A stretch of DNA of 13,183 nt from Acidobacteriota bacterium (GCA_028873155.1 JAGWML010000061.1:1-13183); one strand, 5' to 3'; shown: positions 6,083 to 13,183, counted from the stretch's first letter. Made by a program: numbers and translations. The notes: generated from the sequence alone by a model not told the origin.

Positions 6083-7782
6083 GCCCGCCGCGGCTGATGG
6101 ATGATGTGGATGCCGTGCAGGCGCAGATTGCGCGAACTATGCTGACCAGCGGTGACTGGGTGACAGCACGGCTGGATGGCGTTGCCTATCTTGAAAAATC
6201 TCCGCTGATCTACTGGATGATGGCAGCGTCCTATCGCGTGCTGGGCGTGCATGACTGGGCCGCGCGCCTGCCGCTGGCGCGGGCCGCGGTGCTGCTCTGC
6301 TGGGTGACGTATCGCTTCGGAAGGTGGGCGATGGGCGAGCGAGCAGGCGTGTACGCGGGCCTTTGTCTGGCCACCAGTGCGGGCCTCTATCTCTTCACCC
6401 GGATTCTGATTCCCGACGCCACGCTGACGCTTACTATCACTGTGGCAATCTGGGCAGCGATGCGCGTGCTGGAGCCCGACGAACCGCGCCGTGGCATGTG
6501 GATCGCACTGCTCGGCGCATCGCTGGGTTGCGGTCTACTGCTCAAAGGCCTGATTGCGGTTGTCTTTCCGGTTCTAGCGATTGGCGCGTATCTGGCGGTG
6601 ACGCGGCAACTCTTCCAGTGGAGCACGTGGCGTCGGCTGGCGCTCGTCCGCGTCATGCTGTGCGCGCTTGTGATTGCAGCGCCGTGGCACTGGCTGGCGA
6701 TGCTGCGCAACCCGCCGCTGGTTGCGTTTTCCATGCACAGCGGGCCGGGCGAGTATCGCGGCTTCTTCTGGTTCTACTTTTTCAACGAGCACATTCTGCG
6801 CTTTCTCAACCTGCGCTACCCGCGGGACTACAACACGGTGCCGCGCGCGCTGTTCTGGGCGCTGAACCTCGTGTGGCTGTTTCCGTGGTCGGCGTACCTA
6901 CCCGGCACGGCGCGGTTGAGCTACTCGACGGAGTCGCGCGCGGGCCGCGTGCGGCTGATGGCGCTTTGCTGGATTGGCGCGGTGATGCTCTTCTTCACCT
7001 TCTCGACGACGCAGGAGTACTACTCCATGCCGATTTATCCGGCGATGGCGCTGCTTATCGGCTCGTCCATTGCGGAGGAGAAGTTCTTCAAGGGTGGCAG
7101 CCGTGTTCTGATGGCTCTCGCGGCGGCCCTGGCTCTGGGCCTGGGAGCATTGCTCGTGCTTGTCGCGCGCATGCCGGCGCCGGGCAACATCGCGCAGGCG
7201 TTGGTGCAGCATCCTGAGATGTACACGCTGTCACTCGGGCACATGGGCGACCTGACGCTTACTTCCTTCGCCTACCTCAAGGTTCCGCTCGCCATCGCTG
7301 TTGCGGCGTTTCTGTTCTGCGCCATCGGCATGCAGGCCGCGCGGCGCAGCGTAACGGGCGTGGTCGCTGTCGTCACGGTGTCGATGGTCGTGTTTTTTCA
7401 GGCAGCGCGGCTGGCGCTGATTCGGTTTGACGACTATCTGGGCTCCTATCCGCTCGCGCAGCGCCTGGTGCAGAGCCCGCCCGGGCAGTTGATTGAGGCA
7501 GACGCGTACTACGCGTTTTCGTCGGTCTTCTTTTACACGAACCGGACCGCGCTGCTGTGGAATGGCCGCAAGGATAACCTCGAATATGGCTCGTACGCGC
7601 CAGACGCACCAAAGGTCTTTATCGGCGACGCGGAGTTCCAGCGGATGTGGACGAGTGGCGCGCGCTGCTATCTGCTGGCCTATGACAGCGACCTGTCGCG
7701 TGTGGCCGAGCTGGCGGGTAAGGACCGCATACACGTCGTGGCGGAAAACAGCGGCAACTCGCTCGTAACCAATCTGCCGTGA
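5932..7782 (+). CDS. GT39-type (ArnT/PMT-like) membrane glycosyltransferase
   Basis: Up to 616 residues. After a hydrophilic leader comes the first membrane helix (about 34-52). The first periplasmic loop follows, with LMDDVDAVQAQIARTML (55-71), whose acidic pair D57-D58 sits where GT39 enzymes keep their catalytic acid, and then GDWVTARLDGVAYLEKSPLIYW, the family's substrate-loop signature. RILIPDATLT (157-166), KGLIAVVFP (205-213) and FYFFNEHILRFL (281-292) are also typical. About ten or more further membrane helices follow, then a soluble C-terminal part. Such enzymes move a sugar from a polyprenyl-phosphate carrier to lipid, protein or glycan outside the cytoplasmic membrane. Acceptor and sugar are unknown. 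The start is uncertain. ATG 5932 overlaps the preceding gene by 151 nt, GTG 5968 is an alternative, and the first 34 residues look like out-of-frame reading of the amidotransferase tail. The gene is probably co-transcribed with the amidotransferase gene. Confidence 0.85.
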   Translation: MGFADPDALDAAVEGGSAGNDADDGRRSGRVSGGALVALSGCLVFCANILSPPRLMDDVDAVQAQIARTMLTSGDWVTARLDGVAYLEKSPLIYWMMAASYRVLGVHDWAARLPLARAAVLLCWVTYRFGRWAMGERAGVYAGLCLATSAGLYLFTRILIPDATLTLTITVAIWAAMRVLEPDEPRRGMWIALLGASLGCGLLLKGLIAVVFPVLAIGAYLAVTRQLFQWSTWRRLALVRVMLCALVIAAPWHWLAMLRNPPLVAFSMHSGPGEYRGFFWFYFFNEHILRFLNLRYPRDYNTVPRALFWALNLVWLFPWSAYLPGTARLSYSTESRAGRVRLMALCWIGAVMLFFTFSTTQEYYSMPIYPAMALLIGSSIAEEKFFKGGSRVLMALAAALALGLGALLVLVARMPAPGNIAQALVQHPEMYTLSLGHMGDLTLTSFAYLKVPLAIAVAAFLFCAIGMQAARRSVTGVVAVVTVSMVVFFQAARLALIRFDDYLGSYPLAQRLVQSPPGQLIEADAYYAFSSVFFYTNRTALLWNGRKDNLEYGSYAPDAPKVFIGDAEFQRMWTSGARCYLLAYDSDLSRVAELAGKDRIHVVAENSGNSLVTNLP

Positions 7783-7793
7783 ATTCACCGGCA
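7775..7793. repeat. Hairpin at the convergent GT39 / rsmI junction
   Basis: TGCC-GTGAATTCAC-C-GGCA forms a 7-bp stem with one bulged C around AATT, and contains the GT39 stop codon. Only 21 nt separate the two convergent stop codons. The hairpin could slow readthrough both ways, but there is no T-run on either side, so I do not call it a terminator. Confidence 0.3.
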
Positions 7794-7803
7794 ACGGTGG
7801 CTG

Positions 7804-8709
7804 CTACTTGCGCTTCGCGCGCTCGCGCTGGAGTTCGCGATAGAGCTCGCTCTTGGACTGGCCAGTCTCGCGGGCAAGGCGCTTGAGGGCTTCCTTTTCA
7901 TCGAGACCAGAGTCGGCCTGCAGGCGGGCGATGCGCGCGGTGATCGACTCCCAGGTCGGAGACTCCGGACCTGGGGCACCCGCATTTTCGATGTGCGTGG
8001 GTGCTTCGACGAGCAGGACAAATTCGCCACGGATGCGGTCGCGGTCTGCAAGAGTGCGTCGGACCTCGACGACCGTGCCGCGGAGAAATTCTTCATGGAG
8101 CTTGGTGAGTTCGCGCGCGGCGACGATGCGCAGGTTCGGGCCCCATACGGATTCTATGTCGGCGAGCGTGTCGGCGATGCGGTGCGGGGCTTCATAGAAG
8201 ATGAGCGTCTGCGCGTGCTCGCGCGGCGCGGCAGCGAGATCTTCGAGGCGAGTGCGGCGGGCGCCGGATTTCTCCGGCAGGAAGCCGAGGAATGCGAACT
8301 CCGCTGTGGGCAGGCCGGAGGCGACGAGCGCGGTGAGGGCGGCGTTGGCGCCGGGAATGGGGATGACGGGGATGCCTGCGGCGATGGCCTCTGCGGCGAG
8401 CAGCGTGCCGGGGTCGCTGATGCCGGGCATGCCTGCGTCAGAGACGACGGCGATGGCGTTGCCGCGCTGGATCTCGGCGATCAGCTCGGCTGCGCGCCCG
8501 CGCTCGTTGTGCTCGTGGCAACTGACGGTGGGCGTCGTGATGCCGTAGTGGTTGAGGAGCTTCTGTGTCTGGCGCGTATCTTCGCAGGCGATGCGCGCGG
8601 CGCGGCGCAGGACGTCGAGCGCGCGGAGAGTGATGTCGCCGAGGTTGCCGATGGGCGTGGCGACGAGGTAGAGCGCGGGTGCGAGCGGAGATTCAGGATC
8701 GCCGGACAT
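7804..8709 (-). CDS. rsmI: 16S rRNA (cytidine(1402)-2'-O)-methyltransferase RsmI
   Basis: The 301-residue protein has the full RsmI pattern. ATPIGNLGDITLRA (17-30) forms the start of the tetrapyrrole-methylase-like fold. Next come CEDTRQTQKLL (42-52), the S-adenosylmethionine-binding SDAGMPGISDPG (90-101), PIPGANA (117-123), FLGFLP (140-145) and IFYEAPHRI (170-178). AARELTKLHEEFLRG (197-211) follows, with a helical C-terminal tail ending RAKRK. The enzyme 2'-O-methylates C1402 in the decoding centre of 16S rRNA, together with RsmH at the same base. Its start lies 6 nt after the stop of the protease-like gene, and no good Shine-Dalgarno is seen, so translation is probably coupled. Length is normal for the family. 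Confidence 0.96.
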   Translation of the reverse strand: MSGDPESPLAPALYLVATPIGNLGDITLRALDVLRRAARIACEDTRQTQKLLNHYGITTPTVSCHEHNERGRAAELIAEIQRGNAIAVVSDAGMPGISDPGTLLAAEAIAAGIPVIPIPGANAALTALVASGLPTAEFAFLGFLPEKSGARRTRLEDLAAAPREHAQTLIFYEAPHRIADTLADIESVWGPNLRIVAARELTKLHEEFLRGTVVEVRRTLADRDRIRGEFVLLVEAPTHIENAGAPGPESPTWESITARIARLQADSGLDEKEALKRLARETGQSKSELYRELQRERAKRK

Positions 8710-8715
8710 GGCAGG

Positions 8716-9828
8716 CTAATCGCCATCCAATTCGCGCTCAATGCGGCGCTGCTCGGCGAGGAGCGTCATGGAGCTCATCAGGTTCTGCACGCTGACGATG
8801 CCGACGACGCGGCCGCTCTCTGTGACAGGAATCAGGGTGAGGCCGTGGCCCGCACCGAGCCGCCGGATGGTGGCACCGAGCGTGTCCTCAGGGCGGGCAA
8901 CCTGGAAGGCGCGCGACATTACAGACTGGATGTAGCCGTTGCCGTCGTTGCGCAGCGCGTCCACGATGCGCTGGCGGGAGACGATGCCGACCAACTCGGG
9001 TCCGCGTACGACCGGGAAGTCATCCTGCAGGGAGTGGACACAGCGGGTGAGCGCATCTGCGAGCGTGTCAGAGGGCGAGAGCGTGGCGAAGTCGGTGAGC
9101 ATGACCTCGCGCATGTGAACGGTGTCGACGACGGACTGGAAGAAGACGCCCTGATCTTCAATCTGCGCGCCGACCATGATGAAGAAGCCGGCGATGATGA
9201 GCCAGGGACTCTGCAGCAGCATGCCGCCGATCATGGCGGCGAGGGCGAGCAACTGGCCGACGCCGCTGGCGGCGCGGCCGGCAGGCGCGAGGCCGTGGGC
9301 GCGGGCAAAGCTGCCGCGCAGCAGGCGGCCGCCGTCGAGCGGATAGGCGGGCAGCAGATGAAGGACGGCGAGCGCGAGTTGCATCCAGATGAGCGAGCGC
9401 AGCAGCCAGGCGGCGCTGATCCACGGCTGCTCAAGGAGGCGCAGGTCCGGGCCTGCGGCGCCGAGCAGCGCAATGGCGAGAGCGGCCGCGGTGAATGCAT
9501 TGGCCAGCGGCCCGGCAAAGGCGAGAGCAAACTGACCTACGCCCTGATTGGAGCCTTCCTGGCTCTCAGGGTTGGCGTAGGCAAAGAGGCCGCCGATGGG
9601 AAGCAACAACACGGCGCGCAGGCGCAGCCCAAGCCAAGCGGCCGTGATGAGGCGCGCGGCTTCGCGAACGACAACGGCGAGAACGAGGACGAGGAACAGA
9701 CCGAGACCGCGCAGAACACCGCTGCCGCCGCTGAGCAGCAGGCAGACTGCGGCGAGCAGCGGAAAGAAGGCGTGGATGCGGAGTTCAACGCCCATCCAGC
9801 GGCCCATCGGGAGTGTCCAGCCTCGCAT
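8716..9828 (-). CDS. Site-2 protease (M50) homologue with two CBS domains, catalytic histidines lost
   Basis: The 370-residue protein follows the Rip/SpoIVFB-like layout: WTLPMGRWMGVELRIHAFF (4-22), several membrane helices, LLPIGGLFAYA (75-85), AGPLAN (105-110), LLPAYPLDGGRLLRG (158-172), and two CBS domains (about 235-293 and 300-360). In active enzymes the second helix carries HExxH. Here it reads VVVREAARLI (52-61), so both zinc-binding histidines are arginine while Glu56 remains. The usual Asn before the LPAYPLDGG motif is His157. Asp165 of LDGG is kept. The fold is intact but zinc chemistry should be impossible, so this is probably a pseudo-enzyme acting as a membrane scaffold or nucleotide-sensing regulator. 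CBS pairs commonly bind adenine nucleotides. The ATG has no ribosome-binding site and a -10 box only 6 nt upstream. rsmI follows in the same operon. Confidence 0.88.
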   Translation of the reverse strand: MRGWTLPMGRWMGVELRIHAFFPLLAAVCLLLSGGSGVLRGLGLFLVLVLAVVVREAARLITAAWLGLRLRAVLLLPIGGLFAYANPESQEGSNQGVGQFALAFAGPLANAFTAAALAIALLGAAGPDLRLLEQPWISAAWLLRSLIWMQLALAVLHLLPAYPLDGGRLLRGSFARAHGLAPAGRAASGVGQLLALAAMIGGMLLQSPWLIIAGFFIMVGAQIEDQGVFFQSVVDTVHMREVMLTDFATLSPSDTLADALTRCVHSLQDDFPVVRGPELVGIVSRQRIVDALRNDGNGYIQSVMSRAFQVARPEDTLGATIRRLGAGHGLTLIPVTESGRVVGIVSVQNLMSSMTLLAEQRRIERELDGD

Positions 9829-9834
9829 AGGGCC

Positions 9835-9840
9835 ATTGTA
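9835..9840 (-). promoter_or_regulatory. -10 box placed for a leaderless mRNA of the protease-like gene
   Basis: On the minus strand TACAAT (9840-9835) ends 6 nt before the ATG at 9828. A start 6-8 nt below the box would fall on or within a base of the start codon. The -35 at 17 nt (CGTGCC) is poor. The box lies in the 56-nt divergent gap with rsmD. Confidence 0.45.
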
Positions 9841-9884
9841 GAGGGTCGGGGTAACCGGGCACGCGTCATTTATTCTGATTCGCG

Positions 9885-10451
9885 ATGCGCATCATTGCGG
9901 GACGGTTCCGGTCGCGGGTGTTGACCGCGCCGGCGGGGATGGCGACGCGGCCTACGAGCGACCGCCTGCGCGAGACTCTGTTCAACGTGCTGGCTGCGCG
10001 GATGGAAGGGTGCGCATTCCTCGATTTATATGCGGGTTCGGGCGCTGTCGGGCTGGAGGCGCTGAGCCGGGGCGCGGCGCGTGTGGTGTGTGTGGAGCGG
10101 GCGCCTGCGGCGCTGAAGGCGCTGCACGAGAATGTGGCGCGGCTTGGCGTGAAGGAGAGCCTTCGCGTGGAAGCGGCGAGCGTGGCGGCGTGGCTGAAGC
10201 GGGCGCAAGGCGCGGCACGGTTCGACGTGGTCTTTCTCGATCCGCCGTATGACGAGGACACGGAGTATGAGCGTGCGCTCGGCGCGCTGGGCGGCGGGGC
10301 GGCAAGTCTGCTCGCCGAGGGTGCGGTGGTGATTGCCGAGCATCGGCGGAAGCAGCATCTTGGAGATGGCTACGGCGTCTTGCGGCGCGTGCGGCTGCTG
10401 GAGCAGGGCGACGCCGCACTGAGCTTTTACGAAGCAGAAATCAATCCGTAG
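9885..10451 (+). CDS. rsmD: 16S rRNA (guanine(966)-N2)-methyltransferase RsmD
   Basis: The 188-residue protein starts with the RsmD signature MRIIAGRFRSR, followed by TRPTSDRLRETLFNVL (21-36). The S-adenosylmethionine-binding motif I is FLDLYAGSGAVGLEALSRGA (45-64), acidic motif II is VVCVERA (67-73), and motif IV is VFLDPPYDE (116-124), the LDPPY form used by N2-guanine methyltransferases. The enzyme methylates G966 of 16S rRNA in the assembled or late 30S subunit. All motifs are intact and the length is normal. No Shine-Dalgarno precedes the ATG, whose upstream bases are TTTATTCTGATTCGCG. It is divergent from the protease-like/rsmI pair, so the two rRNA methyltransferases sit close but in separate units. 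The GH130 gene starts 25 nt downstream and may be read from the same transcript. Confidence 0.96.
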   Translation: MRIIAGRFRSRVLTAPAGMATRPTSDRLRETLFNVLAARMEGCAFLDLYAGSGAVGLEALSRGAARVVCVERAPAALKALHENVARLGVKESLRVEAASVAAWLKRAQGAARFDVVFLDPPYDEDTEYERALGALGGGAASLLAEGAVVIAEHRRKQHLGDGYGVLRRVRLLEQGDAALSFYEAEINP

Positions 10452-10476
10452 CTGGGGGATGGGCGGAGTGAAGACG

Positions 10477-11576
10477 ATGGTGAAGTGGATTGCTTGTGTG
10501 GCGCTGGTGAGTGCCGTGATGGGCTACGGGCAGACGAACTCTTCGTGGGTGATTGGGCCGTGGACGCGTCCTGCGGAGGGAAATCCAGTGGTGACGCCGA
10601 AACCGGAGTCCACGTTCATGGACCCGATTGCGAAGAAGCCGATTCAGTGGGAGGCGTTGCATACCTTCAACCCGGCGGCGGTGGTGCGTGGCGGCAAGGT
10701 CTACGTGCTGTATCGCGCGGAAGACAGCACGGGCGCGATGGCGATTGGGGGGCACACCTCACGGCTGGGGCTGGCGGAGAGCAAGGACGGGCTTCACTTC
10801 ACGCGGAAGGGCGAGCCGGTGTTTTATCCGGCGGAGGATGACCAGAAGGCGCGTGAATGGCCGGGCGGCGTGGAGGACCCGCGCATTGTGGAGTCGCCGG
10901 ATGGGATGTATGTGCTGACGTACACGCAGTGGAATCGCAAGACGTACTCGGTTGGGATTGCGACCTCGCGGGACCTGCTGCACTGGACGAAGTACGGGCC
11001 GGCGTTTTGACAGCGAAGGGCGGCAAGTATGCGCACCTGCAGTACAAGTCGGCGGGGATTGTCACGCAGCGAATGAACGGGCGGCTGATTGCGGCCAAGA
11101 TCGGCGGGCTCTACTGGATGTACTGGGGCGAGGGCGCGATTCACCTGGCGACTTCGATGGACCTGATTCACTGGGATCCGGCGGAGGACGAGCGCGGCGA
11201 GCCGGTGGAGCTGCTGCGGCCGCGCGCGGGGCACTTTGACAGCTCGTTTCCTGAGACGGGGCCCCCGCCCGTGTTGACGGATGCGGGAATTCTGATGCTG
11301 TACAACGGCAAGAATGCAGGAACAGGCGGGGACCCACAACTGGGGCCGGGCGCGTACGCGGCGGGCGAGACGCTGTTCGATGCGAAGAATCCCGCGCTGC
11401 TTGTGCAGCAGACCGACCAGCCAGTGCTGAAGCCGGAGCTTCCGTATGAGAAGACGGGCCAGTACGCGGCGGGAACTACTTTTGCCGAGGGGCTGGTGTG
11501 GTTCCACAAGCAGTGGTTCTTGTACTACGGCTGCGCGGACTCGCTGGTGGCGGTGGCGACAGCGAAGGGGGAGTGA
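10477..11576 (+). pseudogene. Exported GH130-family glycosidase/phosphorylase, single frameshift
   Basis: GGAG at 10465-10468, 8 nt upstream, favours the ATG at 10477, which gives a signal peptide (KWIACVALVSAVMGYGQ). The first frame has HTFNPAAVVRGGKVYVLYRA, SRLGLAESKDGLHF, GGVEDPRIV and SRDLLHWTKYGPAF, then a TGA at 11008-11010. In the neighbouring frame, with no gap, the protein continues: TAKGGKYAHLQYKSAGIV, YWMYWGEGAIHLATS, ETGPPPVLTD, YNGKN, GAYAAGETLFD, PELPYEKTGQYAAGTTF and GLVWFHKQWFLYYGCADS, ending at 11576. Together about 366 residues match the usual GH130 length, including the catalytic Asp of EDPRI. One missing base near the T-run 11005-11008 explains the break. GH130 enzymes act on beta-mannosides by phosphorolysis or hydrolysis. 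An intact signal peptide suggests an exported hydrolytic form. A sequencing error is a real alternative to a true mutation. Confidence 0.85.
11463..11564 (+). repeat. Direct repeat copy 1: GH130 3' end
   Basis: This part of the GH130 gene matches 13016-13117 without gaps at an offset of 1,553 nt. By hand count about 86 of 102 positions agree. The GT87 gene lies between the copies, and its stop codon is inside this copy. Confidence 0.8.
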
Positions 11577-12910
11577 GCGGTGCGGGATACCTCTGGAGAA
11601 GGTGTTTGCCACCGGTAGTACACCCACAGGTAAAAGATGGCGGTAGAGAGCAGGACGACAGGAATGGGAAAGACTTGTATGTCGACGATGGCCCGCTCAT
11701 AGGTGGGCGAGGCGGGAAGGCGTAGGTGTCGAATGACTCCCAGGAGGACGACCCACGACAGCTCTCCGGTGAAGAAGACGGATGAAGCGGTGAGGATGAG
11801 CGCCCATTTTCCGGCCGAGTCGCCGCGACGGAAGAGGATGAGGCAGGCGGGGATGGAGAGCAGAAGCAACAGCGCGTCACTCTGACGGTGATAGACCGGG
11901 AGCAGGGTAAGAGATGCGATAACGGCGAGACCGATCCAGGCCCGTTCGACCGAAAGGGAGGTTCGGATGGTGCGGAGACACCAGAGAAGAAACAGGATTC
12001 CGCAGATCAGGTAGGTGACGGCGTTGTAGACATGGGGATCGCTCCAAATGTCGCTGATCGCGGTTTGAAGATTGACCATCATGCCGATACCGTGGCCGCC
12101 GCTCGATGTGGGACTGGGATCATTGAGGCCTCCCTGCGCGGTGAGGAAGGTCATGTTTGCCAGGAACTCGTGCGGCCAACGCGGTGCGATGGCAGTCGTC
12201 CAGAGGAGAAAAGGAAGACTTAAGACGGCGAGCACGCCGAGTGTTTGCCATGCGAATCTGCGAAAAGGCCCGCCGGCGAGAAGGAAGAAGAGCCAGACGA
12301 GAGCAGTGTCATGGGGCTTGAGGATCAGGCCGATGGCGAGCAAAAGGACGCCAAGGTTGGTGCGACGGCCGGTAAGAAAGCAAAGCGAGGCGAGCACAGC
12401 ACACGCGATGGCGACGGCGGCGGCATTGCCGATCATGAGGGGCAACTCGCTGTTGCCGAGGAGAAAGCCGATGATTGCTCCGGCGAGCACTGGTGACCAT
12501 ACAGCGGAGTAGTTCCAGAGGAGATAGGAGGCAAGGCAGAGGCTTCCGCCAACCAAGATCGTCCAGAGTATCGCGGCCACAGGGAAGGAAAACAGGGCAA
12601 AGGGGATTGTGATCGCGAAGGTCGGCGGCGGGTAGATGTACCGGCAAATCTCCGGTTGATCGCGCGCGGCGTGGCCGAAAAGGGAATCGGCGGCGAGAAC
12701 AAGGTTGTGACGTGGATCGGTGATACTGTAGGGATCGCCGTGATCGAGGAAAGCACGGGCGTAGTAATAGAGAATTTTGAAATCGATCATCGATGCAGCG
12801 GAAATGCGAGCGAGAGTCACGCCAAAGAGAAGGAAGACGAGGGCGCCGAGGCCGAACAGATAAAGGCCGTCGAGTCGAGCTTTGGACGCGGCGGTGATGT
12901 GCTTCACCAT
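11525..12910 (-). CDS. GT87-type (DUF2029) polyprenol-dependent membrane glycosyltransferase
   Basis: The 461-residue protein starts at the ATG at 12910 and has about ten to twelve hydrophobic helices. After the first helix (about 15-35) comes ASMIDFKILYYYARAFLDHGDPYS (39-62), where the Asp43 and the YY-aromatic stretch match the D-x-YY-A-x-x-G-x-x-Y loop of GT87 enzymes. The pre-helix RYIYPPPTFAI (90-100) and ILKPHDTALVWLFFLL are also typical. Such enzymes use polyprenyl-phosphate sugars, often mannose, to build surface glycans or lipoglycans. The last helix ends near residue 435, and the 26 residues after it read through the antisense of the GH130 tail, so the C-terminus overlaps that gene by 52 nt. 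No strong Shine-Dalgarno is seen. No partner gene on the same strand lies in the window. Confidence 0.75.
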   Translation of the reverse strand: MVKHITAASKARLDGLYLFGLGALVFLLFGVTLARISAASMIDFKILYYYARAFLDHGDPYSITDPRHNLVLAADSLFGHAARDQPEICRYIYPPPTFAITIPFALFSFPVAAILWTILVGGSLCLASYLLWNYSAVWSPVLAGAIIGFLLGNSELPLMIGNAAAVAIACAVLASLCFLTGRRTNLGVLLLAIGLILKPHDTALVWLFFLLAGGPFRRFAWQTLGVLAVLSLPFLLWTTAIAPRWPHEFLANMTFLTAQGGLNDPSPTSSGGHGIGMMVNLQTAISDIWSDPHVYNAVTYLICGILFLLWCLRTIRTSLSVERAWIGLAVIASLTLLPVYHRQSDALLLLLSIPACLILFRRGDSAGKWALILTASSVFFTGELSWVVLLGVIRHLRLPASPTYERAIVDIQVFPIPVVLLSTAIFYLWVYYRWQTPSPEVSRTAHSPFAVATATSESAQP

Positions 12911-13015
12911 GCTGGTTCACTCTCGCTTTGCCGTGCAGGATGCGGCGGGGCTGCGGGCTTGTAGATGCCGGTGTCACTAGCATACGCGGGTGCTGGAACG
13001 CACTCGGAGTGGTGT

Positions 13016-13117
13016 TGCGCGGCGAGAACAAACTTTGCCAAGGGGCTGGTGTGGTTCTACAAGCGGCGGTTCTTGTGTTACGGGTGCGCGGATTCGCTGG
13101 TGGCGGGGGCTACGGCG
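13016..13117 (+). pseudogene. Decayed remnant of a second GH130 3' end (direct repeat copy 2)
   Basis: Read in frame from 13016 this gives FAKGLVWFYKRRFLCYGCAD, against FAEGLVWFHKQWFLYYGCAD in the intact tail at 11480-11540. Differences occur at silent and replacement sites alike (H to Y, QW to RR, Y to C, V to G), as expected for an unselected relic. Similarity fades on both sides: 12911-13015 shows at most a trace, and after 13117 the frame stays open to the window edge but no longer resembles GH130. An ATG at 12965 is in the same frame, but no ribosome-binding site or family supports a gene there. The remnant implies an old duplication around the GT87 gene. Confidence 0.75.
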
Positions 13118-13183
13118 CCGGCGGTGCGGAAAACTCAAAGACACGCCAAACGCGGTTTGGGCTGCGCTGCAAGGCAGACAGGC

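Noticed and set aside
7993..9924. A 643-codon open frame on the plus strand, antisense to rsmI and the protease-like gene.
   Set aside because: It is entirely opposite two well-supported genes, is rich in Asp, Glu, Gly and Ala as expected of reverse-complement GC-rich codons, and resembles no protein.
11001..11015. Programmed ribosomal frameshifting in GH130.
   Set aside because: The needed shift is to the -1 frame, but the bases G-GCG-TTT-TGA do not form an X-XXY-YYZ slippery site and no downstream stimulatory hairpin is evident.
12965..13183. An open frame from ATG 12965 to the right edge.
   Set aside because: It only contains the GH130 relic plus unrelated sequence, has no ribosome-binding site, and shows both silent and replacement changes against the parent copy.

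Overview
The window looks like chromosomal DNA from a high-GC soil-type bacterium, most likely an Acidobacteriota (Terriglobia / Acidobacteriaceae). This is inferred from the recognisable families (a DUF6599 protein, a GH130 enzyme, GT39 and GT87 glycosyltransferases), the general protein style, and the mix of core and envelope genes. No rRNA or other definitive marker is present. No CRISPR array, prophage or insertion sequence was seen, and I found no multi-gene defence or biosynthetic system.

Layout. 1-505 (-): 5' part of a small nucleotidyltransferase running off the left edge. 749-824 (-): tRNA-Thr(CGU) with its own promoter. 930-1175 (+): small two-helix membrane protein. 1206-1326 (-): a compact orphan transcription unit (consensus promoter, about 86 nt, intrinsic terminator) that is probably an undescribed small RNA. 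1545-2750 (-): DUF6599 protein, divergent from a LOG-family phosphoribohydrolase (2822-3382, +). Then ssb (3527-3997, +), an AsnB-type amidotransferase (4127-6082, +) and, overlapping its end, a GT39 membrane glycosyltransferase (to 7782, +). Convergent to these is a minus-strand pair, a site-2-protease-like CBS protein (9828-8716) followed 6 nt later by rsmI (8709-7804). Divergent from that pair is rsmD (9885-10451, +), followed by a frameshifted GH130 gene (10477-11576, +). A GT87-type glycosyltransferase (12910-11525, -) overlaps the GH130 tail, and a decayed second copy of the GH130 3' end lies beyond it (13016-13117).

How the parts relate. Housekeeping functions are interleaved: two 16S rRNA methyltransferases (RsmI, RsmD), SSB and tRNA-Thr. 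The rest is envelope or glycan work: AsnB-type amidotransferase plus GT39 as a likely co-transcribed pair, GT87, and an exported GH130.

Most notable points: (1) the candidate sRNA at 1206-1291; (2) a site-2 protease homologue whose HExxH zinc motif reads REAAR, so it is predicted inactive; (3) the broken GH130 gene and a direct repeat of its 3' end bracketing GT87; (4) a 151-bp out-of-frame overlap between the amidotransferase and GT39 genes, which may mark another frameshift; (5) a probably leaderless mRNA for the protease-like gene; (6) a lower-GC accessory-looking nucleotidyltransferase on the 3' side of the tRNA gene.
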